Below are positions 19,225-28,861 of a stretch of DNA of 64,000 nucleotides, piece after piece. This DNA is from Roseibium alexandrii DFL-11. Lineage in GTDB: Bacteria > Pseudomonadota > Alphaproteobacteria > Rhizobiales > Stappiaceae. Numbering within the stretch: position 1 is the first letter of the stretch; every line of letters starts with the position of its first letter. The stretch is from assembly GCF_000158095.2 (NCBI RefSeq), contig NZ_CM011002.1, positions 1,565,228 to 1,629,227 of the forward strand, in the 5' to 3' direction. The notes under the pieces were generated by a model. That model saw only the letters and a list, made by a program, of their open reading frames with translations, made no database searches and was not told the origin of the DNA. Position numbers and translations under genes: made by a program.

Positions 19225-20088
19225 GTGTCACCAAGCAAGGGCCGGATTGCGCGTCTGATTGATGCAATTGCGACGGAGTTCCAGTCCCATCTGATCGACC
19301 TTCGAAACACCTCCACATCCCTTGAAATCAGGGATGGCGCGGTCGAGAAAATGATCTCGCGCCAGGCTCCATTTGGTGTCATCGGCCTGAAGATTTTGGT
19401 ATCTGACCCCGGCGATGCTGGCCGGTACATCGAGCACGCCTGGAATTTTAGCATCGGGATTACTGGATGCGTGTATACGCTTCTGGATGTCGATTACCAG
19501 AACGATGTTTGGATCGGAGATGAAACGTCAGCCGGTTTTGCGGGGCATGAGCACGTTGCCTACAAAACCGCCGAGCAAATGATGGCCTTTCACGGCGATG
19601 AATTCGGTATTGGTCAACTCTTCACTGAGAGGGTTGGCGCGTTGTGTCCGAGCTTGCTGGAAAAACCACCTCTGTTTTTCCGTCTACCGCGACGGGCGCC
19701 GCCAGCCTACCGATACACACTTGCGCCGGACCACGTCCGCGCAGCCTTGGGTCTCTCAACCGCCGACCCCACCATTTTGCTTGAAATTATGATCAAGGAA
19801 CACGGGATTGATCCCTACACAATCCTGCTGTCGTTCCAATCGGATACGAATTTCTGGCTGGTTGACCTGCCCGATACACTTGCCGATCGATACCAGCACG
19901 GGTTGATGGGTGAAGACCTCGGTGAGCATCATGCCAATCTGGAAGTCGGAGCAACCATTACCGCAGACACTTCCAGAAAGACATACAGGTTTGCCTCCGG
20001 CAGCACAGCTGAGGAGACGCGGGATCGCAGCTCTTACTCGATGTCGGGAACCGTGTCGGCGCGCGGATACATGACTCCTTGGACATGA
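19225..20088 (+). CDS. Unrecognised protein, 287 residues (probable GTG start)
   Basis: I recognise no family. GTG at 19225 is preceded by GGAGAA (19215-19220), while the ATG at 19180 has no ribosome-binding site, so the GTG start is preferred. The protein is soluble and acidic, without a signal peptide. An N-terminal helical stretch (about 1-35) precedes an alpha/beta-looking region containing WNFSIGITGCVYTLLDVDYQ and later LLSFQSDTNFWLVDLPDTL; the last 30 residues look disordered and end in RGYMTPWT. It is convergent with the tRNA-Leu gene. Confidence 0.65.
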   Translation: MSPSKGRIARLIDAIATEFQSHLIDLRNTSTSLEIRDGAVEKMISRQAPFGVIGLKILVSDPGDAGRYIEHAWNFSIGITGCVYTLLDVDYQNDVWIGDETSAGFAGHEHVAYKTAEQMMAFHGDEFGIGQLFTERVGALCPSLLEKPPLFFRLPRRAPPAYRYTLAPDHVRAALGLSTADPTILLEIMIKEHGIDPYTILLSFQSDTNFWLVDLPDTLADRYQHGLMGEDLGEHHANLEVGATITADTSRKTYRFASGSTAEETRDRSSYSMSGTVSARGYMTPWT

Positions 20089-20183
20089 AATAAAGCCGCC
20101 GTTGGCCGGCAATAGCCTTGCCCCCTTATCGCAGCTTGCCTAAGAAGGTGAGTTTTGAACTCAATCACTTGCTGTTTGAGTAT

Positions 20184-20268
<85 letters not shown>

Positions 20269-20361
20269 ATCGCAGGAGCCTGGACGCTCCGCGTTTGAAG
20301 CGGGGCCTCTATAACACTCCGACTTTTTCCGTCAAAGGAAAAATAGCGCGTGAGCCAATTA

Positions 20362-21873
20362 TCACGCAAGACTTGTCCACAAGTGGCGGAGCGGCTCCCT
20401 CAACGCTGCCGGCAGATCTTCGGCAATAAGGCCAGGGCCGGCGGCCAGACCGGCCTCCCCGTGCAACCAGACCGCCTGACAGGCTGCTTCAAATGCTGGA
20501 ACTCCTTGCGCCAGCAGACCAGCCGCGATGCCTGCCAGCACATCACCGGATCCGGCGGTAGCCAGGAACGGCGGCGCATTGCAGTTGATGGCGGCCCGGC
20601 CGTCCGGTGCTGCAATGACTGTGTCGGGGCCTTTTAATACAACCGTTGCACCGGAGCGGCGTGCGGCCTCCCGCGCCCGTGCAAGCTTGTTCTGATCAGC
20701 CAATTCCGGGAAGAGGCGCATAAACTCGCCGTCATGCGGCGTCAGGATGACCGGTGATCCATTTTCTGTGATCAAATCAAAGAGCTTCTGTGGATTTTCT
20801 AAGAAACTGGTCAAGGCATCAGCGTCAAGCACCAGGGACCGCCCTTTCGCGACAATGGCCTCGACAGCGGTCTTTGTAGCCTCTCCGATCCCGTATCCCG
20901 GTCCGATCAAAACGGCATTCAGACGCGGATCGGACAGCAGCTCCGGGATCGCTTCAGGACCGGAGACCTTTTTCAGCATAACCGCCGTCAAGTGCGATGC
21001 GTTCACCATCATGGCGTCTGGCGGCGAAGCCAGTGTGACGAGCCCTGCCCCGGTCCGAAGCGCTGCCATGGCTGAAAGCCGCGCTGCACCGGTTTTGGCC
21101 ATGGGTCCACTGAAAACGACCGCGTGGCCTTTTGAGTATTTGTGGCCATTGACCGCCGGGCGCGGCCAGCTAGCCAGCCAGAGGTCCGGTTTGTTTTCAA
21201 AGGTCGCGGGCCCGATTGTGTCGAGCACGCCTGTTTCAATTCCGATCTGAGCGACCGTGACCGAGCCGCCTAATCTGCGGCCGGGGAACAGAAGATGCCC
21301 TGGTTTTTTCAGAAAGAATGTAACGGTCGCATGCGCCTTGATCGCACTCCCCATGATCTCTCCGGTCGCGCCGTTGATGCCGGATGGCAGGTCCACTGCT
21401 AGGATTGCAGCATTTGATCCATTCACAGCTTCCACCAGCTCGGCGGCTGGACCGGACAGCGGACGATCCAATCCCGCCCCGAACAAGGCATCGACTATGA
21501 CATCGGCCCCGGCAAACCGGTCTGCCATGTTCCCTATCAGCTGATCTCCGGATGTGAGGATCTCGAATGGCAGGGTCATTGCCGCAAAAGCTGCAGCAGC
21601 GTCCCCCTTCAAGCCGGATGGCGATGTCAGGAGATCGACCCGGACATCATACCCCTTTTCTGCCAAGAGCCGTGCGGCAACAAATCCGTCGCCGCCATTG
21701 TTGCCTGGCCCGCAAAGAATATGAATGCACCCACCCGCCGGTGCATGTTTTGCGGCGATACCGGCTACTGCGGATCCAGCGCGCTCCATCAGATCCAAGC
21801 CCGGAAGGCCGCCCTCGATCGTCAAGCGGTCTGCCTGACCCATTTCTTGTGGCGTGAGTAGCGCTGCCGTCAT
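20362..21873 (-). CDS. nnr: Bifunctional NAD(P)H-hydrate epimerase / ADP-dependent dehydratase
   Basis: This enzyme repairs hydrated NADH and NADPH. Start MTAALLTPQE at 21873 follows AAAGGACTATC; the longer frame has no ribosome-binding site. The 503 residues consist of the YjeF N-terminal epimerase (about 1-210, with GPGNNGGDG at 55-63) and the ribokinase-like dehydratase (about 220-500, with LTPHDGEFMRLFP and ATAGSGDVLAGIAAGL). It is cytoplasmic and followed on the same strand by tRNA-Leu. Confidence 0.95.
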   Translation of the reverse strand: MTAALLTPQEMGQADRLTIEGGLPGLDLMERAGSAVAGIAAKHAPAGGCIHILCGPGNNGGDGFVAARLLAEKGYDVRVDLLTSPSGLKGDAAAAFAAMTLPFEILTSGDQLIGNMADRFAGADVIVDALFGAGLDRPLSGPAAELVEAVNGSNAAILAVDLPSGINGATGEIMGSAIKAHATVTFFLKKPGHLLFPGRRLGGSVTVAQIGIETGVLDTIGPATFENKPDLWLASWPRPAVNGHKYSKGHAVVFSGPMAKTGAARLSAMAALRTGAGLVTLASPPDAMMVNASHLTAVMLKKVSGPEAIPELLSDPRLNAVLIGPGYGIGEATKTAVEAIVAKGRSLVLDADALTSFLENPQKLFDLITENGSPVILTPHDGEFMRLFPELADQNKLARAREAARRSGATVVLKGPDTVIAAPDGRAAINCNAPPFLATAGSGDVLAGIAAGLLAQGVPAFEAACQAVWLHGEAGLAAGPGLIAEDLPAALREPLRHLWTSLA

Positions 21874-22105
21874 GATAGTCCTTTGTGTGCACAAGAGAAT
21901 GGAAACTGCTCGGCGTCATCATACGCATCTCTAACGGCAGTTCATCCCGCAACAAGATCAGTCAGAGACCTACCATTGAGGTGGCCACCGGCAAGATCAG
22001 GCACCGCAATTCCACTCTTCTGCATATTTTATAATCACAATGTCTACTTTTTATGCATTCCAAACAAGCAACCTCACTCTGACACCACGACTTTTGCGGT
22101 AACTT

Positions 22106-22117
22106 GCTAAAAATAGC
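22106..22117. promoter_or_regulatory. Palindrome upstream of the glnB sigma-54 promoter
   Basis: GCTA-AAAA-TAGC is a perfect palindrome about 48 bp upstream of the -24 element. The position suits an enhancer-binding protein, but the sequence is not a good NtrC consensus. Confidence 0.25.
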
Positions 22118-22162
22118 GGCGGAATCCTGCCGAGATGGAAAATCTGACGAAAAGAACGACAA

Positions 22163-22180
22163 TTGGCACGCTTCGTGCTT
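22163..22180 (+). promoter_or_regulatory. Sigma-54 (-24/-12) promoter of glnB
   Basis: TTGGCACGCTTCGTGCTT carries GG (22165-22166) and GC (22177-22178) separated by exactly 10 bp, matching the sigma-54 core pattern TGGCAC-N5-TTGC except for one base. Transcription would start near 22190, about 105 bp upstream of glnB. This fits nitrogen-responsive NtrC control. Confidence 0.75.
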
Positions 22181-22205
22181 TTTCTTGGCAACAGCTCTCA
22201 GCTGA

Positions 22206-22634
<429 letters not shown>

Positions 22635-22766
22635 CACCCACCTGTTCCGGCATTTCGCCGCACACCCAATTCCGGACTATCCGCGCCGAGGCAAACACCT
22701 TAAACACTCTGCCGGACCGGGACCAAAACCCAAACGTTCACACGAAAAATCAAAGGGATGGACATA

Positions 22767-24176
22767 ATGACCACCGCTGCTGATATTCTGAAACAAATTC
22801 AGGAAAAAGACATCAAGTTCGTCGATCTGCGCTTCACCGACCCGCGCGGCAAGATGCAGCACGTCACCATGGACGTTGCACTGGTTGATGAAGACATGTT
22901 CGCTGAAGGCGTTGCCTTTGACGGCTCCTCCATCGCGGGCTGGAAGGCCATCAACGAATCCGACATGATGCTCATCCTGGATCCGGAATCGGCTCACATC
23001 GACCCGTTCTTCGCCCAATCCACCATGGCGATCTTCTGCGACATCGTAGACCCGATCACCGGCGAAGCGTACAACCGTGATCCGCGCATGACCGCGAAGA
23101 AGGCAGAAGCCTACGTCAAGTCCGGCGGCTTCGGCGACACCATCTACATTGGCCCGGAAGCCGAATTCTTCATGTTTGACGACGTCCGCTTCAACGCCGA
23201 CCCGTACAACACCGGCTTCATCCTGGACAGCTCCGAACTGCCGTCCAACATGGGCTCCGAGTATGAGACCGGCAACATGGGCCACCGCCCACGCACAAAA
23301 GGCGGATACTTCCCGGTCCCGCCAGTCGACAGCGCGCAGGACATCCGCTCCGAAATGCTGTCCGTCATGAGCGAAATGGGCGTTCCGACTGAAAAGCACC
23401 ACCACGAAGTGGCTGCTGCCCAGCACGAACTCGGCATGAAGTTCGACAACCTGACCTCCTGCGCCGACAACATGCAGGTCTACAAGTATGTTGTTCACCA
23501 GGTTGCTCATGCCTATGGCAAGTCCGCAACCTTCATGCCGAAGCCTGTTTTCGGCGACAACGGCACCGGCATGCATTGCCACCTGTCCATCTGGAACAAC
23601 GGCGAGCCGACCTTTGCCGGTAACCAGTACGCGGATCTTTCCGAGACCTGCCTGTACTTCATCGGCGGCATTCTGAAGCATGCCAAAGCCCTTAACGCTT
23701 TCACCAACCCGTCCACCAACTCCTACAAGCGTCTGGTCCCGGGTTACGAAGCACCGGTTCTTCTCGCCTACTCCTCGCGTAACCGGTCTGCGTCTTGCCG
23801 CATCCCGTTCACGTCTTCTCCGAAAGCGAAACGCGTTGAAGTCCGCTTCCCGGATCCGACCGCGAACCCGTACCTCTGCTTCTCTGCCCTGCTGATGGCT
23901 GGCCTTGACGGCATCAAAAACAAGATCCATCCGGGCGATGCGATGGACAAGAACCTCTACGATCTGCCGGCTGAAGAACTGGCCGAGATCCCGACGGTTT
24001 GCGGCTCGCTGCGTGAAGCTCTCGAAGCTGTTGACGCTGATCGTGAGTTCCTCAAAGCAGGCGGCGTCTTTGACGACGACCAGATCGATGCTTACATCGA
24101 ACTGAAGATGGAAGAAGTCGAGCGTTACGAGATGACCCCGCATCCGGTCGAGTTCGATCTCTACTACTCTGTCTAA
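22767..24176 (+). CDS. glnA: Glutamine synthetase type I
   Basis: This enzyme condenses glutamate and ammonium with ATP to make glutamine. Start [10 protein letters not shown] at 22767, with AAAGGGATGG upstream, gives 469 residues, the exact usual length; the ATG at 22758 would add three residues. The [12 protein letters not shown] start, the metal-binding EAEFF, the [10 protein letters not shown] block and the adenylylation Tyr in NLYDLPAEE are all present. Adenylylation there would be by GlnE. It ends at a strong terminator (24200-24235). Confidence 0.98.
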   Translation: MTTAADILKQIQEKDIKFVDLRFTDPRGKMQHVTMDVALVDEDMFAEGVAFDGSSIAGWKAINESDMMLILDPESAHIDPFFAQSTMAIFCDIVDPITGEAYNRDPRMTAKKAEAYVKSGGFGDTIYIGPEAEFFMFDDVRFNADPYNTGFILDSSELPSNMGSEYETGNMGHRPRTKGGYFPVPPVDSAQDIRSEMLSVMSEMGVPTEKHHHEVAAAQHELGMKFDNLTSCADNMQVYKYVVHQVAHAYGKSATFMPKPVFGDNGTGMHCHLSIWNNGEPTFAGNQYADLSETCLYFIGGILKHAKALNAFTNPSTNSYKRLVPGYEAPVLLAYSSRNRSASCRIPFTSSPKAKRVEVRFPDPTANPYLCFSALLMAGLDGIKNKIHPGDAMDKNLYDLPAEELAEIPTVCGSLREALEAVDADREFLKAGGVFDDDQIDAYIELKMEEVERYEMTPHPVEFDLYYSV

Positions 24177-24199
24177 GACAGTTTAGGCGTCAAACACGG

Positions 24200-24235
24200 A
24201 AAGCCCCGGTCACTCGACCGGGGCTTTTCTTTTTG
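24200..24235 (+). terminator. Terminator of glnBA
   Basis: AAAGCCCCGGTC (24200-24211) pairs perfectly with GACCGGGGCTTT (24216-24227) around ACTC, and TTCTTTTT follows. Confidence 0.9.
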
Positions 24236-24301
24236 ATCCGATGAAACCTTGAAAGAGGCAGGGCCGAACCCTCGCTGGCAGTTTACTGCGCCGGCCGTGG
24301 G

Positions 24302-25078
24302 TCAGTTCTCGCCTGTAAGCGCGCTAACAGAAGCAGCTCCGGTGTATTTCTTTAGCATGTCGGCCTGATAGCCATCTCGGATAATACTGTCGAGACCGTT
24401 TTGCATACGCTTGAGCAATGCTTCATCGGTCTCCGGGTTGCAGGCGAGCGCATTTCCAATGATGTCGCCAAATCCATGGACCATCTCAATCTCAACACCT
24501 TGCTGCACAAGCGTGTGGAACGTCATGCTGGAGATCGCGGCAAGGTGTAACCGATCTTGAACCAGCTGACGGATCACCGTTTCCACATCATCAAAATAAT
24601 CGAGACTGCTGAAACCCTGGGTCTTCAAGACATACTCGGCGTAGTCGCTCCGCTGAGTGCCGACGGAAAATTTTCCAACAATTTCACCCAGGTCCGACGG
24701 GATCTGTGATCCGGCCTTCTTGATCAGGAACAGCTCAGCACCACCGAGCGGTGATATCCAGGCAAAGGTCTCGGCTCTTGCCGGTGTATAGGCGGTGGTG
24801 AAGACACAATGGTTTTTTCTGTTCTCAGCCAACCAAAAGGCCCGCGACCACGGGAGAATCTCCATGGTGAATTCAATGTTCTCCCGGACCATGATTTCGC
24901 GCACCTGATCCGCGCCCAGCCCAACGATCTCTCCGTCTTTCATGAAATTGAAGGGCGGATAGTTCTCCGTCACAAGATGAATTTCAGCCGCCTGCGCCTG
25001 CTCCGCCACGGTCAAAAGACCGCAGATGAAGCCGACCGAGCTGATCGCATTCCGCACCGATTTAAATCGACCGTTCAT
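24302..25078 (-). CDS. Orphan periplasmic solute-binding protein (SBP_bac_3-like)
   Basis: This 258-residue exported protein has a signal peptide ending near AEQAQAA (about 1-31). The mature part is a small amino-acid-type binding protein: LVTENYPPFNFMKDG, then PWSRAFWLAENRKN with later PARAETFAWISPL. No transporter gene adjoins it. Proteins of this PWxRA type often work without a dedicated ABC permease and may be sensors or helpers. A similar gene lies at 63093. Confidence 0.82.
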   Translation of the reverse strand: MNGRFKSVRNAISSVGFICGLLTVAEQAQAAEIHLVTENYPPFNFMKDGEIVGLGADQVREIMVRENIEFTMEILPWSRAFWLAENRKNHCVFTTAYTPARAETFAWISPLGGAELFLIKKAGSQIPSDLGEIVGKFSVGTQRSDYAEYVLKTQGFSSLDYFDDVETVIRQLVQDRLHLAAISSMTFHTLVQQGVEIEMVHGFGDIIGNALACNPETDEALLKRMQNGLDSIIRDGYQADMLKKYTGAASVSALTGEN

Positions 25079-25173
25079 AATCAGATTTACCGGATCCTGT
25101 TATTTCCGATGATATTTACGCAGCGAAGTCTTACAAATTGCTTGAGTGGTATACCTGACGGCCTGCGCAAACG

Positions 25174-26214
25174 TCAGTTTTGATCCAGCCAGTCCTTCAA
25201 GGATGGCCGGAAGCTCGTCCCCTTCCCATACATGGCGGGAGACGCGATCATTGCATTAAGCACAGCCTCCTGTGTGGTTTCCGCTGCGGCCTGAAACAGA
25301 AGATCGATATTCCCTTCATGCATATAATCGCGCGCGATCAGATCGCGTTCTGAATTATGCGGTATCTTGTGGGCCGTTGAGAACGCAAAACCGATGTCGC
25401 CACTGCCGTTACCGTAGAATGAGCCGAGCCGGGCAAGACCGGCGCCTGCACGGCGGGCAATCCGTTTCAGCTGCCGGCTTTCAAGCGGCACATCAGTTGC
25501 AAGAACAATGATGACAGACCCGCGCTCTTCCTGAGCTGCCATGCCCTCAGGAGATGGCCTGCGCCCATCCGGCAGCACGAGGTCCCCGGCCCTGCCAAAG
25601 TTTGCCTGAACCAACGCACCCAGTGTGAAGGTCCTCTCCTCCAGTTCAATCTGCCGGGATGCGGACCCGATCCCCCCTTTGAATCCGAAACAACTGATAC
25701 CGGTCCCAGCTCCGACACTGCCTTGCTCAAAGTCTTCTGAGGCTGCCACAAGCGCCGCATTAGCGTCCTCTTCGGTCAGCGCAATCGCGTTGATATCACT
25801 GAGATATCCGTCGTTGCATTCCATGACGACCGGATTGACTGTCCCTTTCGCGCGGTCAATCTGAGGGTTTTGCCGCAACTCCCGCCGGATCAATGCGTGA
25901 ATGCCTTCTGCCACGCCAAAGGTGTTGGTGAGCAGGATCGGGGTTTCCAGGGTTCCCAATTCCTCCACCTGGATCAGGCCAGCGCTTTTGCCAAAGCCGT
26001 TGATGACGGCGCTGGATGCCACAAGCTTATCCAAAAACAAATTGCCCTGATGCGGGACGATGGCCGTGAATCCCGTTCGCAAGTCACCATCGATGACTGT
26101 CTTGTGCCCGACCGTGATACCCGCGACATCCGTGATCAGGTTTCGGGGTCCGGGTTGCATGGCCCCACAGATCAGTCCGTGGGCACGAACTGGCGATACG
26201 TTTGTCGGCCTCAT
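25174..26214 (-). CDS. P1-family (S58, DmpA-like) aminopeptidase
   Basis: This self-processing peptidase family removes N-terminal residues (DmpA acts on D-Ala and Gly; BapA acts on beta-amino acids). The 346 residues show NxITDVxGxxVGH near the N-terminus, GTGISCFGFKGGIGSASR (171-187), and ERGSVIIVLATDVPL. The expected autocleavage is at Gly232-Ser233, Ser233 being the nucleophile. A basic block (RQLKRIARRAGAGLARLG) and a late GNGSGDI complete the active site. There is no signal peptide. The substrate is unknown. Confidence 0.9.
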   Translation of the reverse strand: MRPTNVSPVRAHGLICGAMQPGPRNLITDVAGITVGHKTVIDGDLRTGFTAIVPHQGNLFLDKLVASSAVINGFGKSAGLIQVEELGTLETPILLTNTFGVAEGIHALIRRELRQNPQIDRAKGTVNPVVMECNDGYLSDINAIALTEEDANAALVAASEDFEQGSVGAGTGISCFGFKGGIGSASRQIELEERTFTLGALVQANFGRAGDLVLPDGRRPSPEGMAAQEERGSVIIVLATDVPLESRQLKRIARRAGAGLARLGSFYGNGSGDIGFAFSTAHKIPHNSERDLIARDYMHEGNIDLLFQAAAETTQEAVLNAMIASPAMYGKGTSFRPSLKDWLDQN

Positions 26215-26268
26215 AACGGGTTCGCTCCATTCAACGGGAAATAAATAAATAGGCTAATATCCGGAGAC

Positions 26269-26748
26269 TTAACGTTCCAAAACGTTAAAGCCTTCATCCG
26301 GCCCTGGCGGGACAAAGTATTTGGTAACCGCTTCAAATTGCTCATCACTCACAGAAAACGGATGGCCACCGCTGGCATTGCGCGCCCGCAGCCGTTCCTT
26401 GCAGATCTCGTTAGAAACATTGAGGTAATGGAGCGTGTGATCGCTTCCGCTGTTTTCAGACACACGCCGCATCCAGACGCGCGTCGCCGGCGTGTTGGCC
26501 GGAAAGTCGAGAACCACGGACACGCCACCTTCCAAAAGCCCAATCACATGCGGCTCCATAACCGCGCGCAGCCGCGCCGAGACCCGCACATAATCTCTGA
26601 TTGTCGACATTTCAGGCCCGAACAATTCGGCCAGCCAAGTGTCTTCGCTAATCAAAACAGTTGCCGGTTGCCTAAAGAGGTTTCCGGCAAGCGTCGACTT
26701 TCCAGAGGCGATCTTGCCGCACAGAATATGGAGATGTCCTGGTGTCAT
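26269..26748 (-). CDS. P-loop ATPase/kinase, AAA_33 type
   Basis: This is a 159-residue nucleotide-binding protein with Walker A GKIASGKST (11-19), an acidic SEDTW (about 34-38) as a possible base, and a lid-like RLRARNASGG stretch. This pattern is typical of small kinases and AAA_33 ATPases related to gluconate-kinase-like and polynucleotide-kinase-like folds. It is not PhnN: the sequence and length differ. It lies 106 bp downstream of phnE on the same strand, so it may belong to the phosphonate-type operon. The substrate is unknown. Confidence 0.75.
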   Translation of the reverse strand: MTPGHLHILCGKIASGKSTLAGNLFRQPATVLISEDTWLAELFGPEMSTIRDYVRVSARLRAVMEPHVIGLLEGGVSVVLDFPANTPATRVWMRRVSENSGSDHTLHYLNVSNEICKERLRARNASGGHPFSVSDEQFEAVTKYFVPPGPDEGFNVLER

Positions 26749-26854
26749 GGAGAAGCCTATTAGAACCCGCCGGTCGGGTAATTATCATTTGAGGCCACGA
26801 AAGTGGCACCTGACCGGCAGATTCGCAACGATAGCTTATGCTTGAAGCGCTTTG

Positions 26855-27760
26855 TCAGCGCGCCAGCAACGTCTCCAGACCAATCACGAGAAGCGTCAAA
26901 AACAGGAAGTAGGCAGCGAACCGGCCGTGGTCGGTGCCATCGATCACGACCTTGCGCAACAGCGACCCGAAGATATCAAGCAAGGAGACCGTTACGAGGA
27001 TTATCAATAGGATCGCGGCGCCAGCCGAATAATCAAAGCCGCGCAGCGCTTCGGAGAGCGACATGCCAATGCCGCCCGCGCCGACAATACCCAGCACGGT
27101 TGCAGAGCGCACATTGGCTTCAAACCGGTAGAGAGAATAGGAAATCCAGAGCGGCAGAACCTGCGGCACGACACCATAAACGATCTCCTGAATAGCCGGA
27201 GCGCCTGTCGCTTTGATGCCCTCAACCGGACGCGGATCGATCGCCTCCACGGCTTCTGAAAAGAGTTTTGCGAGCGTGCCCGTCGTGTGGATCATCAGCG
27301 CCAAAACACCTGCCAGCGGCCCAAGACCAACAGCCGCCACAAAGATCAGAGCAAATACCAGCTCATTGATCGCACGGAAGGCGTCCATAAGCCTGCGCAC
27401 AGGGAATACGATCCAGTATGGCGCAATGTTGGACGAGGACAGCAACCCGAACGGAACCGCAAGGATCACCGACAGAAAGGACCCCCAGACCGCCATTTGG
27501 ACGGTTTCGAGCATCAAGTCGAAATAACTGTGCCAATACCGGAAGTTCGGCTTGAGAAAGTCCTCCAGCAGCATGGCCATGTTGCCACCGCCGGTGAATA
27601 CCTGGCCCATGCGGTGCATATCCGCCGGATGAAAACTCCAGACCAGCATGACGATCAAACCGCCCCAGATCAGAACGTCAAAGACTTTCTCCTGAGTGGT
27701 TCGACCCGGAACCTCAAGAACGGGCTCGCCCGTGTTGAGCACGTTTACAATACTGGTCAT
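26855..27760 (-). CDS. phnE: PhnE-type ABC permease
   Basis: This 301-residue inner-membrane permease belongs to the phosphonate/phosphite/phosphate-ester uptake family. About six membrane segments follow an N-terminal tail, with the EAA-like loop AIDPRPVEGIKATGAPAIQE. It is the third gene of the operon phnC-phnD-phnE. There is a single PhnE here, whereas some alphaproteobacteria have two. Confidence 0.93.
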   Translation of the reverse strand: MTSIVNVLNTGEPVLEVPGRTTQEKVFDVLIWGGLIVMLVWSFHPADMHRMGQVFTGGGNMAMLLEDFLKPNFRYWHSYFDLMLETVQMAVWGSFLSVILAVPFGLLSSSNIAPYWIVFPVRRLMDAFRAINELVFALIFVAAVGLGPLAGVLALMIHTTGTLAKLFSEAVEAIDPRPVEGIKATGAPAIQEIVYGVVPQVLPLWISYSLYRFEANVRSATVLGIVGAGGIGMSLSEALRGFDYSAGAAILLIILVTVSLLDIFGSLLRKVVIDGTDHGRFAAYFLFLTLLVIGLETLLAR

Positions 27761-27830
27761 GGAAGGTGTCCTGTGCGGAGATCAAACAAGGGCATGAGGG
27801 ACATCCCCTCATGCCGATGCGTTGCGCTGA

Positions 27831-28841
27831 TTACTTGCGCGGGCGGGCAGCAGCGGCTGCGCGGATTTCTTCGATCTTGGTGTTGATTTCCAAGATTTTC
27901 GCGGTCCGTTCGTCGTCGGAATAGGTGTCGTCACCTTCGATGGACATGCGCTGACGGATCTGATCCATTTCGTAGAACGGCCACAGCTGGGCGTTGGACG
28001 ACGGAATGAACGGCCCCATGTCGATCATGGCCAGGTTCTCACGCGCCTTGGCCACTTCCTCGTCGGTGCCCTGACGGCCATAGGTCATGAAGAAAAACAC
28101 GATCTTCGACTTGATGCTTTCATCGAGCTCCGGACGCCATGCCATCGGATCAGACGCGATCAGCGGAGAACGCCAGATTTCCTTCAGTTCGGCAAACAGT
28201 TCCGGCTTGGCGTTCTTCAAGCGGGAATACATGCCGGTGGAGGATGCAACAGCTGCATCAACCTGTTTGGTTGCAACCGAAATCAGGTTGGTCTCGTGGT
28301 TGGCGTTGCGAAGGGTCTTAAAACAGTCCTTCGGATTCACGCCTTCTTTGGCAAAAACGAAGGTGGACGGGACAAGGAAACCGGACGTGGAATTCGGATC
28401 GCCGATGCCAAAATTCAGATCCTTGTTGCACGCCATGACATCTTCATAGGTGAGGCCGGAGTCCTTGTGTGTCACCATCACCGACCAGTAACCACGATCC
28501 CCGGTCGCTTCGGTCGTTTGAGCAAAAATCTCGGCCCCAGCGCGGTCAACTGCAACCATAGCAGACTTGTTGCCGTACCAGACAACGTCGACCTTGTCGA
28601 AACGCATGCCTTCGATCACACCGGCATAGTCAGCAGCAAAGAAAGGCTTCACCGGCATACCGAGGGAGGCTTCCATGGCTTCAAGAAACGGGCCCCACTT
28701 CTCACGCTGCGCAGAGCTGGATTCAGTGGAAAGAATGCCGAAGTAAAGTTCTTCCGGGTTTTCACGTTCGGCAAGCGCCGGGCCGCTCAAACCAAACATT
28801 ATCGCTGCAGACGCAGCAATGCGAGTAATCAATTTCATCAC
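27831..28841 (-). CDS. phnD: PhnD-type periplasmic phosphonate-binding protein
   Basis: A signal peptide (1-24, ending SGPALA) precedes a mature binding protein with the PhnD signatures LYFGILSTESSSAQREKWGPF, DVVWYGNKSAMVAVDRAGAE and DPNSTSGFLVPSTFVF. Total length is 336 residues. The exact ligand (phosphonate, phosphite, phosphate ester or other) cannot be read from the sequence. Confidence 0.93.
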   Translation of the reverse strand: MMKLITRIAASAAIMFGLSGPALAERENPEELYFGILSTESSSAQREKWGPFLEAMEASLGMPVKPFFAADYAGVIEGMRFDKVDVVWYGNKSAMVAVDRAGAEIFAQTTEATGDRGYWSVMVTHKDSGLTYEDVMACNKDLNFGIGDPNSTSGFLVPSTFVFAKEGVNPKDCFKTLRNANHETNLISVATKQVDAAVASSTGMYSRLKNAKPELFAELKEIWRSPLIASDPMAWRPELDESIKSKIVFFFMTYGRQGTDEEVAKARENLAMIDMGPFIPSSNAQLWPFYEMDQIRQRMSIEGDDTYSDDERTAKILEINTKIEEIRAAAAARPRK

Positions 28842-28861
28842 GATTTCTCCCCTGGAGAGAT

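Noticed and set aside
22677..24143. Long reading frame opposite glnA (488 codons), and similar long frames opposite tig, tyrS, the ABC binding-protein gene and nrdJ
   Set aside because: These are antisense shadows of GC-rich, strongly codon-biased genes; their composition is unnatural and none has family motifs or a ribosome-binding site.
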